Positions 10,210 through 21,282 of a stretch of DNA of 64,000 nt are shown in pieces. The notes under the pieces are model-generated. The model did no database searches. It worked only from the letters and a program-made list of their open reading frames with translations, and was not told the DNA's origin. Location: the NCBI RefSeq assembly GCF_026262505.1, contig NC_067204.1:20925300-20989299 (forward strand), given 5' to 3'. The stretch's first letter is position 1. Each line of letters begins with the position of its first letter. The position numbers were made by a program, and so were the translations under genes. This stretch comes from Trichomonas vaginalis G3 (Eukaryota; Parabasalia; Trichomonadida; Trichomonadidae).

Positions 10210-10416
10210 AGATATATATAGTTTTATATTTGTTTTTTTATATTTATTATAAACTTTTCCAGGATCTACAAAATAATATAATTAAGGGTGAACATACGAA
10301 CCTATGACATGTCTATCAAAATGTCGATAATATGCTTGAAGAGACACATAAAATAAAAATCTTTGTCAATAAAAGTGAGAGAATGTCAGAAAAGTGGTAA
10401 AAAATACAAAACATGT

Positions 10417-11895
10417 TTATTCGACTGAATTAATATAATTATATAAATTAGTAGTAAATTCTACAATACCTAGAATCATTTGTTTAAATGGATCATCGAT
10501 TTCTTTCAAAATTGTATCAAAATCTTCAAAAATTTCGCAAATCCAATCTCTAAACTCTTCATCACTTTCTACAAATTCCTTGAATTCTTGCTTTCCTGTT
10601 AATATGCAATATTTATCAATTCTAAAAGCGATATCGAGTGTCAGCAAAATAATATTGGATGTTTCATTAGGAACATAACTATGATACCTTGTAAGGAAGT
10701 AAATAAAGAAATTTGATTGTTCAAAAAGAGAATTAAATTTTTCGGTTGATAATCTTTGAATTCTAGCTAAAATATCTAAAAATACAACACGTTTCTTTTG
10801 ATAGCTGAGCGATTCTATTAATTCTACTGTTTCATCAACATAATTTACAGATTGTTTAATTAATATCAAAATACAGCTCAAAATTGATGTGTATTTATCA
10901 ATAACATGATCAAAACTACTTGAACTCTTGATACATTGAATGAATCCCCATAAATTTAAGTCATCATTTGAAATATAACTTTCAAATTGACTGTAATTAG
11001 ATAAATTGATAAGAACATTAAAGGCTGGTATTAGTGGATGAGCTTCCACGCGTAAAATAAAGTGTTCATCAAATAAATTTAAAATTAAGGGAATTATTTC
11101 TTCTTCAACGACTTTTGATGCAAAATTTATGTCATATCCAACAACTACAGATAGAAATTTGAGCATTGATGTTTGAACAATGACATCTGCTCGTTGTAAT
11201 AAAATCTTAGAAAAATGAATGATTTGTAAGTAGTCATCGGTATTCAAAGGTATATCTGATGGATTTTGGATATAAAATGGAAATATTTCGGTAAGAAAAC
11301 GAAATAATGTATCAAAATTTGTAATTGACCATGTTTTATAGTTTTTAGGATTAAAATTAGAAACTGCTTCGATAATATTCTTAAACAAATTCGTTTCATA
11401 TACAAGATATCGATAACAATCCGGAGAAATTTTGAAAAATCGTGTGAATATGTTGAATGCAACAGTAGTAAGCGGAATACTTGCTATGTTAGATATTGTA
11501 TCGTTTTTGCTTAAAATTTCTAACTTACTTGGAAATGAAATCTGGTATGCTAAAATTTTTAAACTTGCAAGGATAATATTTGGAGCTGTAACATGTGGAT
11601 CATAAATCGTATACTCTAGTTGTAATTCTTTGAGATTTGGATCAAGGCATGCCAAATTAAGTAATTTAATAAAAACTTCATCAGGAATTTCGAGCTCAGG
11701 ATTGAATTTTAGAGCTTGAAGAACAGAGATTGATCCATCTAAGATGTCATCAAATCGATCTGACATTAATAAATTTATTCCATCATTGAATTTAGCTTCA
11801 ATAAACTGTTCTATGCGTTCGTTTTCTTCTTTTTCTATCATATCTTCTTCATAAGCTTGATTACTATTTGTTTCCGAAATGTCTTTATATTCCAT
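10417..11895 (-). CDS. Unknown helical (armadillo-like) protein
   Basis: 492 residues. The start is an ATG at 11895, preceded by TAAAAAGTGACAA. The first 35 residues are very acidic and polar (DISETNSNQAYEEDMIEKEE); the rest is a regular helical array with many Leu/Ile/Phe and no catalytic motif, consistent with an ARM/HEAT fold (for example IIEAVSNFNPKNYKTW, MLKFLSVVVGYDINFASKVV). The C-terminus is acidic (EEFRDWICEIFEDFDTILKE). No membrane segment or signal peptide. It converges with the preceding gene, about 200 bp apart. I do not recognise the family. Confidence 0.75.
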   Translation of the reverse strand: MEYKDISETNSNQAYEEDMIEKEENERIEQFIEAKFNDGINLLMSDRFDDILDGSISVLQALKFNPELEIPDEVFIKLLNLACLDPNLKELQLEYTIYDPHVTAPNIILASLKILAYQISFPSKLEILSKNDTISNIASIPLTTVAFNIFTRFFKISPDCYRYLVYETNLFKNIIEAVSNFNPKNYKTWSITNFDTLFRFLTEIFPFYIQNPSDIPLNTDDYLQIIHFSKILLQRADVIVQTSMLKFLSVVVGYDINFASKVVEEEIIPLILNLFDEHFILRVEAHPLIPAFNVLINLSNYSQFESYISNDDLNLWGFIQCIKSSSSFDHVIDKYTSILSCILILIKQSVNYVDETVELIESLSYQKKRVVFLDILARIQRLSTEKFNSLFEQSNFFIYFLTRYHSYVPNETSNIILLTLDIAFRIDKYCILTGKQEFKEFVESDEEFRDWICEIFEDFDTILKEIDDPFKQMILGIVEFTTNLYNYINSVE

Positions 11896-12020
11896 TTGTC
11901 ACTTTTTAATTTTATTCTAATCATATAGTATTAAAACAATACATGTGATGATGGTATTATCGCTGATGATGTGGTGTAGCTAAAAATAAGCAGATAGTAA
12001 TTTAAATATCATTAATTCCC

Positions 12021-12380
12021 TTAATTATTTGAAAATATAGTGTTTTTGAGTATCAAATTGTACAAATTACGATAGTTAATACTAAATACTTTGTGCTCTC
12101 CCATATTTGCCATATATGTAATAAGCTGATCATTAATTAGTTGTTGAAACTTGTAAAAACATATGTAATTATCAATTGTATTAGATATGTTTACATAATG
12201 TGCAATATATTCTCCTTTAATAGAAAGATTATCACTGAGAACAATCTTGTCTAAAATTTTCAGGTTGTTTTTTCTTTGAGGAACGAAGCATTCGGCATGA
12301 TTTATCATGCATAATATATGGTATGAATATAATCTCCAAACACCTAAATTGGAATACAAAAATAATTCAAATATTGCCAT
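12021..12380 (-). CDS. Possible short hypothetical protein
   Basis: 119 codons with an ATG start, rich in Ile, Tyr, Asn and Cys. It has no motif I recognise and no homologue elsewhere in the window. It lies between a real minus-strand gene and the divergent Misato-like gene, about 105 bp from the latter. Composition is borderline: it may be a remnant of a larger gene such as the N-terminal domain of an ankyrin protein, or chance. Confidence 0.3.
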   Translation of the reverse strand: MAIFELFLYSNLGVWRLYSYHILCMINHAECFVPQRKNNLKILDKIVLSDNLSIKGEYIAHYVNISNTIDNYICFYKFQQLINDQLITYMANMGEHKVFSINYRNLYNLILKNTIFSNN

Positions 12381-12486
12381 TTTGGAGCAACGTTTTTTAT
12401 TATTTTAGTTTATCACATGTTATTATTATAAATGGTCAAAACACATTAAAATCAAATTAGCTCTCAAATTTTTGACAAAAACATTT

Positions 12487-13941
12487 ATGTCAAGTGTTTT
12501 CTTGAGTTTCGGTCCCAAGAGTGGATTTCTCATTGGGCATACATTGAATAGCATGATTGAGTGCCAAGATTCACCACCAACATGGTATGCTGAGTCAATG
12601 ACAGGTTTGCTTCCAAATGTTGTTTTTTATGACAAAGCAAAGAGCGTTCACCTCTACGAAGACTACAGTTTAGATTTCGAAAAAGACGGTGCACCACAAA
12701 ATATTCAAAAACTTCAACTTCCTAAAGATGGTCCGGTTCAAATGCCGCTTTTCAAGCCAACTCCTTTCATTGAGTACATCAAGAAGGGTGGAGCAACATT
12801 TTTACCACTTGATCAGCCAAGGCCAAACTTCAAACTTGAAGAATCAACAATTGCTTGGTGTGACATTGTCAATTTCAACATGAGCAGACGTTCATTTGTC
12901 GAAATTCCTGGTACAGATCTCGAACCTATGACAACATATGCAAATGGCTTTGCAAGAGCTTCAGATACAGAAAATTACGACGATTATACAGATCCTATCA
13001 GGCGTCAGTTCGAAAATTGTGACAGAGTAGGATCTGTTATCTTCTCAGCCGACAGAAACAATGGTTATGGTGGCTTCTGCGCCAAACTTTCCGAATATGT
13101 TCAAGAAGAAACACCAAAAGCTGTTCGTTTTGTCTTTTCAACTGCCGAAGACGTTCCATCAGACGAAATTGCATGCAATGCCTCACTCGCAACCGCTGCT
13201 TTTCTTGAATTTGCTGATATCCACACACTTTTAGTTCCTCCGGCCAATTTACCAAACATTATCGACCAAACAAAGTACAAAGCCGACAACGACTTCTCTA
13301 GAATGGCCTTACTTTCAATGCCATTAACAACCGCATTAATTCCTTTACTTAACAACACATGCCATGCCAGGAAATACAAAGATACTATTGCTCCAAGCAG
13401 TATCCTCAAGTTTACTTCCTTAGATGCTTGTTTCCCGACCTTCGATGAGCTAAATCACTTTTCCTTCCCAGCAGAAGACAGAATCCTTACATCTTTCGTT
13501 ACTACATGCGGTACAGGAAACGCTGCCCCAGAAATTGTCGAGAAATTCAAACCAGATTCCCCATATTTCTTCGACCACGCTTCATCGTCACAACCGTTAT
13601 TTATCGGTTTCAATGCTCCCCACTTTTTCAAGGACGATTATGTGACACGCGAGGGAATGAAGCCATCTCAGAAACCAGCCTCCCTCAGCGATGCGGACTA
13701 CCAACGCCTTGTTGCTGCAGGAGTAATCAAACCGAAAGTTGGTGTGAAATGCGAGTACATCAGAGCTCTCTCTGCAGCGGCAACAATCTCTACATCGAAG
13801 TCTCTCGCTGTTCAACTTGAGAACACAGTCAATTTCATTCGAGGCGCTCCTGCAATTCAACACGACATTGCACAGTCTGATTGCTCGCAAATGATTGAAA
13901 CAGTGTTGAATATTGTTGACGGCCTGAGAGCTGATGAGTAA
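12487..13941 (+). CDS. Misato/DML1-like tubulin-related protein
   Basis: 484 residues from the ATG at 12487; a longer frame needs TTG at 12472. The N-terminus (SSVFLSFGPKSGFLIGHTLN) has the layout of the tubulin-like start of Misato, where a Gly/Asn pattern precedes the first helix. The middle matches the Misato II region: NCDRVGSVIFSADRNNGYGG, then FCAKLSEYVQEE, preceded by a segment holding a single W and ending FARASDTENYDDYTDPIRR. In yeast and animals DML1/Misato acts in mitochondrial distribution and in tubulin chaperoning (TCP-1). Only a mitochondrion-related organelle is expected here, so a chaperone role is more likely. A TCAAATTTTTGACA motif lies just before the start. It is the most G+C-rich host gene in the window. 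Confidence 0.75.
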   Translation: MSSVFLSFGPKSGFLIGHTLNSMIECQDSPPTWYAESMTGLLPNVVFYDKAKSVHLYEDYSLDFEKDGAPQNIQKLQLPKDGPVQMPLFKPTPFIEYIKKGGATFLPLDQPRPNFKLEESTIAWCDIVNFNMSRRSFVEIPGTDLEPMTTYANGFARASDTENYDDYTDPIRRQFENCDRVGSVIFSADRNNGYGGFCAKLSEYVQEETPKAVRFVFSTAEDVPSDEIACNASLATAAFLEFADIHTLLVPPANLPNIIDQTKYKADNDFSRMALLSMPLTTALIPLLNNTCHARKYKDTIAPSSILKFTSLDACFPTFDELNHFSFPAEDRILTSFVTTCGTGNAAPEIVEKFKPDSPYFFDHASSSQPLFIGFNAPHFFKDDYVTREGMKPSQKPASLSDADYQRLVAAGVIKPKVGVKCEYIRALSAAATISTSKSLAVQLENTVNFIRGAPAIQHDIAQSDCSQMIETVLNIVDGLRADE

Positions 13942-13987
13942 AATTGTTTATTTTATTATTATTTGTTTTAAAAGAAAAAAATTTTTA

Positions 13988-14171
13988 AGGGTGCACTTAC
14001 CACTTTCTGAAACCCTCAGATAAATATCAACATGTTTAATGGCAAAAGAGTATATAACATCGATGTTAGGAAATATTATAATAACTTTTTCTCGATCAAA
14101 AATATTCCCTATTGGGATATAAAGATATGTTGGTATTATCTGAGGGTTTCAGAAAGTGGTAGGTGCACCCT
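13988..14171. mobile_element. MITE with 36-bp terminal inverted repeats and TA target duplication
   Basis: 184 bp. Left end AGGGTGCACTTACCACTTTC, right end the reverse complement with one mismatch (AGGGTGCACCTACCACTTTC); pairing continues through CTGAAACCCTCAGATAA. It is flanked on both sides by TA (13986-13987 and 14172-14173), the target of Tc1/mariner-type transposases. No coding capacity. The first nine bases are shared with the larger element at 21283-23932, so both may be moved by the same transposase. Confidence 0.85.
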
Positions 14172-14173
14172 TA

Positions 14174-15212
14174 ATAAAAAAAATTTATAGTGGGGTGCGT
14201 TAGCGGAAAATGGTGCGTTGAGGAAAATCTGACACAATTTTTTTTCTTTTTGAGTATTTTTTTCTTATTTTCCTCAAGCTGTGCTCTTTAAAAGTGTGAT
14301 ATTATATGAGCATATATGCTATACTATATGTGTAAAATGTATGTATTATATACATGCATGTTTTTATTAATTTAATGTGAAGATCTCGAAATCTTTGATT
14401 GCAAAAAAATCTCAAGACTTGAAGCAGCTTGGAGTGAATACATATTCTTTACAGTGAGAGAGATATTTCTGCACTACATTTAGCTCTTCATCGCAACCCA
14501 GTGAGTCTCTGAAGTTATGTAAAATCCGAATTTTTTTACTTTATTCACAGACTAGTGAGAGCGACATCTCAGATCAGATAAAAACTATGATGTATAGATA
14601 ATATATCTTGAGTGTGTTATATCTTCTGCAGTAATCACATTGCTATCAGTGTTATGTGTAGAGCTATATTGGAATATGTCAATTTTTGCATGTGAATTTT
14701 TTGATGCAGACAAATCCATAATACCTCCGAATAGGCAAAAAATAGTAATATATACGAATATGGTGGTGTGTGTAATATATGATTTATTAGGTTTAAATTG
14801 GTATTAGTCATATCTTATGGTGACATTTTTTCACATTTTTCATTATTAAAAAAATTCAAATTTTGTTTTTGATATTAATGACCAGTGCTTTTCTCTGATC
14901 AATTTCACCTGACAATATTATAAGTAATTAGTGTACATTATAATTATATTATTGTTTTCCCTTACAGGCTCAACTCCTCCGTTGAAATCCAAACTGCTTA
15001 AAAAATTTGACAATTTTTTTCTAGTTCTCATATTGAAGAGATATCACTATCTTGGTTGGGAAAGAGTGATATGATATTAATCATTATAATAAACAGAAGT
15101 TATAATTCACTGAAAGTATATGATGAGATGGTAAGTTTATAAAAATTAGTTTAGATATGTGAACTTTTAACGTTAAAAGTTCTGAAAATTTGAATGCTTG
15201 CAAACGATTTTA
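14174..15212. other. Intergenic region
   Basis: About 1 kb of AT-rich DNA with ATATGTGTA-like simple sequence near 14300-14350. I find no gene, RNA gene or repeat that I can support. Confidence 0.45.
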
Positions 15213-18200
15213 TTATTTGTCAGTTGTAGCACCATGTTCAACTAAGAATTCGAAAATATTTGTTGCTTTAACATCGATGGCAATAGAAAGAGGGCATTTG
15301 TTAATATCGAGAGAATGCAATAAAACAATGATAAATATGAAAATAAAAAGAATGTAATAAAACAATGATTAATATGAAAAGAAAGAGAATTACATAAAAC
15401 AATGTTAAATATGAAAAGAAAAAGAATTTCATAAAACAATGTTAAATATGAAAAGAAAGAGAATTTCATAAAACAATGTTAAATATGAAAAGAAAAAGAA
15501 TTTCATAAAACAATGTTAAATATGAAAAGAAAAAGAATTACATAAAACAATGATTAATATGAAAAGAAAGAGAATATTATAAGATAATGTTAAATATGAA
15601 AAGAAAGGGAATGTAATAAAACAATGTTAAATATGAAAAGAAAAAGAATTTCATAAAACAATGATAAATGTGAAAAGAAAGAGAATAAGTTTCATGTTAA
15701 CATCAGCACCATGATCAACTAAGAATTGGACTATTTCTATTGAATTCGCATTGATTGCAATACTAAGAGGGCATTCATTAATATCGAGAGAATTTCATAA
15801 AACAATGATTAAATTGAAAAGAAAGAGAATTCTATAAAACAATGTTAAATATGAAAAGAAAGAGAAATTCATATAACAATGTTAAATATGAAAAGAAAGA
15901 GAATTACATAAAACAATGATAAATGTGAAAAGAAAGAGAGTGTTATAAAACAATGATTAATATGAAAAGAAAGAGAATGTAATAAAATAATGATTAATAT
16001 GAAGAGAAAGAGAATTCTATAAAACAATGAAAATTATGAAAAGAATGAGAATGTAATAAAACAATGATTAATATGAAAAGAAAGAGAATGTAATAAAACA
16101 ATGATTAATATGAAAAGAAAAAGAATTTCATAAAACAATGATAAATGTGAAAAGAAAGAGAATTCCATAAAACAATGATTAATATGAAAAGAAAGAGAAT
16201 TCTATCAAATAACGATAAATGTGAAAAGAAAGAGAATAAGTTTCATGTTAACATCAGCACCATGATCAACTAAGAATTGGACAATTTCTATCGATTTCAC
16301 TTTGATGGCAATACTAAGAGGGCATTCATTAATATCGAGAGAATTTCATAAAACAATGATTAAATTGAAAAGAAAGAGAATTCTATAAAACAATGTTAAA
16401 TATGAAAAGAAAAAGAATGTAATAAAACAATGTTAAATATGAAAAGAAAGAGAATTACATAAAACAATGATAAATGTGAAAAGAAAGAGAGTGTTATAAA
16501 ACAATGATTAATATGAAAAGAAAGAGAATGTAATAAAATAATGATGAATATGAAAAGAAAGAGAATGTCATAAAACATTGATAAATACAAAAAGAAAGAG
16601 AATATCATAAAACAATGATTAATATGAAAAGAAAAAGAATTTCATAAAACAATGATAAATGTGAAAAGAAAGAGAATTCCATAAAACAATGTTAAATGTG
16701 AAAAGAAAAAGAATTTCATAAAACAATGATAAATGTGAAAAGAAAGAGAATAAGTTTCATGTTAACATCAGCACCATGATCAACTAAGAATTGGACAATT
16801 TCTATCGATTTCACTTTGATGGCAATACTAAGAGGGCATTCATTAATATCGAGAGAATCCAATAAAACAATGATTAAATTGAAAAGAAAGAGAATTTCAT
16901 AAAACAATGATAAATATGAAAAGAAAGAGAATGCAATAAAACAATGATAAATATGAAAATAAAAAGAATGTAATAAAACAATGATTAATATGAAAAGAAA
17001 GAGAATTACATAAAACAATGTTAAATATGAAAAGAAAAAGAATTTCATAAAACAATGTTAAATATGAAAAGAAAGAGAATATCATAAAACAATGATTAAT
17101 ATGAAAAGAAAGAGAATGTAATAAAACAATGATTAATATGAAAAGAAAGGGAATGTAATAAAACAATGTTAAATGTGAAAAGAAAAAGAATTTCATAAAA
17201 CAATGATAAATGTGAAAAGAAAGAGAATAAGTTTCATGTTAACATCAGCACCATGATCAACTAAGAATTGGACAATTTCTATCGATTTCACTTTGATGGC
17301 AATACTAAGAGGGCATTCATTAATATCGAGAGAATTTCATAAAACAATGATAAATATGAAAAGAATGAGAATTCTATAAAATAATGATTAATATGAAAAG
17401 AAAGAGAATATTATAAGATCATGTTAAATATGAAAAGAATGAGAACTCCATAAAACAATGTTAAATATGAAAAGAAAGAGAATGTAATAAAACAATGTTA
17501 AATATGAAAAGAATGAGAACTCCATAAAACAATGTTAAATATGAAAAGAAAGAGAATGATATAAAACAATGATAAATATGAAAAGAAAGAGAATGGTATA
17601 AAACAATGATTAATATGAAGAGAAAGAGAATTCTATAAAACAATGAAAATTATGAAAAGAATGAGAATGTAATAAAACAATGTTAAATATGAAAAGAAAG
17701 AGAATTACATAAAACAATGATAAATATGAAAAGAAAGAGAATGTAATAAAACAATGTTAAATGTGAAAAGAAAAAGAATGTAATAAAACAATGTTAAATG
17801 TGAAAAGAAAAAGAATTTCATAAAACAATGATAAATGTGAAAAGAAAGAGAATAAGTTTCATGTTAACATCAGCACCATGATCAACTAAGAATTGGACAA
17901 TTTCTATCGATTTCACTTTGATGGCAATACTAAGAGGGCATTCATTAATATCGAGAGAATCCAATAAAACAATGATAAATATGAAAAGAATGAGAACTCC
18001 ATAAAACAATGTTAAATATGAAAAGAAAGAGATTATAAATTTTGTTGATATCAGCCCCATTAGAAATCAAACACGAAGCAACGCTATAATTACAAAAATA
18101 CATGCTTTCTGCTATTGAATCAGGAGTTTGACGAAAATTTGATTTAAGGTACTCAGCAATTTCATAGTTTCGATAATTCAATGCTGTATTAATCATTTTT

Positions 18201-18886
18201 TTAAATGATTTACCTTCTTCTATCATTTGCATAAAAATGTTTTCATTTCCACCTTGAACAGCATATTCTTCGGAGTAATCAGTGTATTGAGCTCCTAAAT
18301 TTTTCAAGTAATTGAAACATAATTCTGAGCCATATTTAATTGCCCAGTCAAGTGGTGTGATTTTATTAATTTCCTCATCAATATCAAGATTTGGGAATTT
18401 ACTCTTAAGATCATCAACTTTATCCCATGCAATATAGTATAAAGGAGATTCTTTTGAATATAAATTCAGAATTTCATCTTCTTCAATTTCAGGTTCGAAG
18501 TTTTCGAATTTGAAACCTTGATAATGTAGAAGAGTAGCTAATTTATTATTTTGCGGTTTATAAATGTATGAAAATGCGTTTAATATCTTTTGATAAAGTT
18601 CTGAAAATAATTTGATTTCTTTAACACGAATTTGTGAAAAAATGTCTATGAAATAAAGTGCCATTTGGATATGTATTTTGTGGGTTGTTATTAATTCGAT
18701 AATTTGTGAAGATATTTGTATAATATTATTGTAATTGACGCCCCAAATGATTTTTGATGCTTGATCTGGGTATTCGAATACATTAATTGGCTTAAGGTCG
18801 CTGTAATTGCGCCAATTTTCATTTTTTGGCTCTGAACTTGTCATTCTTTTTGAAAATTTTGGTTGTGGCACTTTTAAGGGTGGCAT
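15213..18886 (-). pseudogene. Ankyrin-repeat gene expanded by minisatellite arrays
   Basis: The N-terminal part is intact from ATG 18886: about 280 residues typical of the non-repeat domain preceding ankyrin repeats in trichomonad proteins (starting PPLKVPQPKF), then CLISNGADINKIYN. Downstream come six ankyrin-repeat segments, at about 17852-17956, 17228-17333, 16752-16856, 16232-16346, 15690-15795 and 15225-15310. They read DINECPLSIAIKVKSIEIVQ, then FLVDHGADVNMK. The last ends FLVEHGATTDK followed by a stop at 15213-15215. Between every two repeats lies a tandem array of a 37-bp unit. Since 37 is not a multiple of 3 and the arrays differ in copy number, the segments fall in different frames. 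The gene is therefore probably dead, unless the arrays are removed from the RNA. No trichomonad-type GTAYGT intron start is apparent at the junctions I looked at. Confidence 0.7.
15310..18030. repeat. 37-bp minisatellite arrays interleaved with ankyrin segments
   Basis: The unit, plus strand, is of the form AAAACAATGTTAAATATGAA followed by AAGAAAGAGAATTTCAT. A 37-bp period is read directly from successive GAATTTCAT positions (15424, 15461). There are roughly 9 to 14 units per array in most intervals and about two in the interval nearest the N-terminal domain. Variants alternate: TTAAATATG, ATTAATATG or ATAAATGTG in one half, and TTTCAT, TGTAAT, TTACAT or TCTAT at the junction. The combined array-plus-ankyrin unit repeats at about 480-620 bp, so a higher-order unit was itself duplicated. 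Confidence 0.9.
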
Positions 18887-19054
18887 CCGACCAAATTGTC
18901 ACTTTCTAACCCAAGCGAGAAAATTTCGTAATTTATAACCAAGTTTTTTAAAATCTATATATATAATGCTTCACTAACATGACAAAAATTATCCCTACAA
19001 ATCCGCATAAATTAAAATAAACATTTTTACAAATTTTTATAAAAAAATTTTTCA

Positions 19055-19120
19055 AATTACCACAGGCTATTTCAGAGGATTGAGTGACAACTCAATCCTC
19101 TGAAATAGCCTGTGGTAATT
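19055..19120. repeat. Perfect 66-bp palindrome
   Basis: Two 31-base arms (AATTACCACAGGCTATTTCA at the left start) are exact reverse complements around the four-base spacer GACA. No T-run follows. It may be the tip of a foldback element or a very small MITE; alone it has no coding capacity. Confidence 0.9.
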
Positions 19121-19142
19121 CTTAGTCTCTACACTATTTCTA

Positions 19143-20252
19143 GGGTTGTTAGATTCCCGACGATAGGTGTCTTGGAAGATTTGCCTGGTGTCATCGTAGT
19201 GTCTTTAAATCAAAAATTTTATTTTGGAGTTAGTTTTATTGATTTTTCAATAAAAAACATTTCTAAAACAAGAAAATAAAACGATAAAATATTTATATTT
19301 TATATAAGGATCTTATATATTTAAAATAAATATCATTTTATTTTTTTCATTGGTGTCTGTCAAACCATAATACACTATTCAAAAATTCAATGTGTCTTGC
19401 GGTTTCAAAAGACACCTTCAAATTGAACGATAGCACAGACACTATTGAATTTTACCCATTTTATTTAGTTTTTACCCTTTTTATTTTTAAGAATTAATGA
19501 CTGAAACAGCCGTTTTGCTATGACCTCAATCACTTTTATTTATTATTTTAAATATTATTTAATTTTATTATTTGAATAGGCCAACTTATATTTGAGAAGC
19601 TCAATTTGAGACCACTTAATACATTGAAATATCATAAATATTGAAATATTAAAAAGTGTATTTCAAAATATTGAAATTATAAAAATTTATAATACTGAAA
19701 TTGAGACAAATTAATAAATTCAATGTGTTTTTTTTGAAATAACTCTCAAATATTATTTTTTTGTTTATTTAATGATGAATAAATATGATTGCTTTAGTCA
19801 ATCATAAAAACTAATTTAAGTTTAAAATAATGAAAGGATAATTTGATCGTTTTTTAAAATACAATTATTTTTGATGATTTGCAAGAATCCTTGAAAAGAA
19901 TATAATATAGGTTCTATTTTTGTAAAATTTATCCAAATCATGTATTACATAAATTACGATTAAAACGATGAAAGAACCAAAAAGTGTGTTTTGTGTTTTG
20001 TTGTTGCGTGTTGGATGCGGGATCCTGTTATTTCCGAAATCGACAAAAAATTTGGAAATTTAATTTCAGAAATCGAAATTATATTAATGTTTTTAATATT
20101 CTTATATCAAAAGGATTAAAGTTCATTAAGAGAAAAACAATTCTTCTTCTTCAATCTATTGGCGCATTTATTTCTACACGCCAATAAGGAAGGGAAAATT
20201 ATAAGACACCATGGTGTCTTCAAAACGCTAATTTTTGATATTTTTAACAACC
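19143..20252. mobile_element. Possible TIR-bounded non-coding element
   Basis: The left end GGGTTGTTA and right end TAACAACCC are 9-base inverted repeats, each next to TA. A second inverted pair around GGTGTCTT lies about 20 to 40 bases inside each end. The interior is AT-rich with only weak short frames. Evidence is limited to these short matches. Confidence 0.35.
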
Positions 20253-20254
20253 CT

Positions 20255-21280
20255 AACTATTTCAATACAAGCTCCATTTTTAAACAGTTTTTTAAAAATC
20301 GAGCATCGAAGAAAGTGTTGAAACCCTCAATTTGTGGGAAAAGTTCTCAATTTTGTATTAATTTTAGGTATCACAATTCGATTTGTGGTCATTTCATCTT
20401 ATCACGTGGTAAGTTTTTATAAAACTCTTTATTTACCATCGAAAAGTATAGGAAGTATTTGGTATTTATACATTGATTTTGTGCAAATATGATAAGTAGT
20501 TCCGGATCTCATCACTTAGATTTAATAGATACGTGTTTTGCTGAATAGAAAAGATAGATTTTTGTACCTATATTGAATACCTTAAGTATTTTTGATATTA
20601 ATTCAAAAAACAGAGACTAGATAGATACAATTAATGTAAAATTCAATTTTTTCATTCATTAGATCTATTTATAAATAGCAGTGAATTTATACCCTTCATT
20701 TCCTGGTATCATCGTCACTTTTATTTTGGTGGTAATTTTTGTTTAAATCATAACTCGATGAATATCGTGTTCTAGAATACGAGAATAGCATCACTAGTTA
20801 GAGCACATACTAAATATAAATACTTTGTACTTTTTATTTGTTTTTGATATCATGACCTAATGAGATAGTTTAAGGAAATAAAAGTCATATTAAATAAATT
20901 AAATATTATTTTTATACAATGTAGTATCTATTTATCATATTTTTTATGAATTTACTAAAGAAAAATTTTTGCATTTCAAAAACGTCGATTCCAGGCTCGC
21001 ATCAAAATTGGTATTTACATAGTATGATTCGTGCGAAAATATAATTAAAATCCAAAAAGGAGATTCGACCAAACCGTTTAACCGCCAAAAATGAAATATT
21101 GCCAAATACAAAAAGAATTAAGCCAAACAAATTTACAATGTATGTACTATTTATTTTTTATACTTTCAATATTTTTTAATTTTTTTTATTAAATATTAGG
21201 TTTTGGAATGATTCAGTTATGTATTCATGTAAATCCTATAGGTAGAAAGCATCTTTGAGCTTCAAAATTTTGAAATCTCT
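20255..21280. other. Intergenic region
   Basis: AT-rich DNA; open frames here are short and of random composition. Nothing supported. Confidence 0.45.
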
Positions 21281-21282
21281 TA

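Noticed and set aside
12689-13890. Short frames on both strands inside the Misato-like gene
   Set aside because: They overlap a long conserved gene and have shadow composition.
15310-17228. Arrays between ankyrin repeats as introns
   Set aside because: No GTAYGT at the upstream junction and no ACTAACACACAG-type 3' end were found, so removal by normal trichomonad splicing is not supported.
15242-17643. Several minus-strand open frames rich in FLFIFNIVLLHS-type hydrophobic repeats
   Set aside because: They are translations of the 37-bp minisatellite in successive frames and stop or start at random points in the array; they look like membrane proteins only because of base composition.
15310-18030. 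CRISPR-like array
   Set aside because: The 37-bp units are contiguous, with no unique spacers, and interrupt a eukaryotic ankyrin gene.
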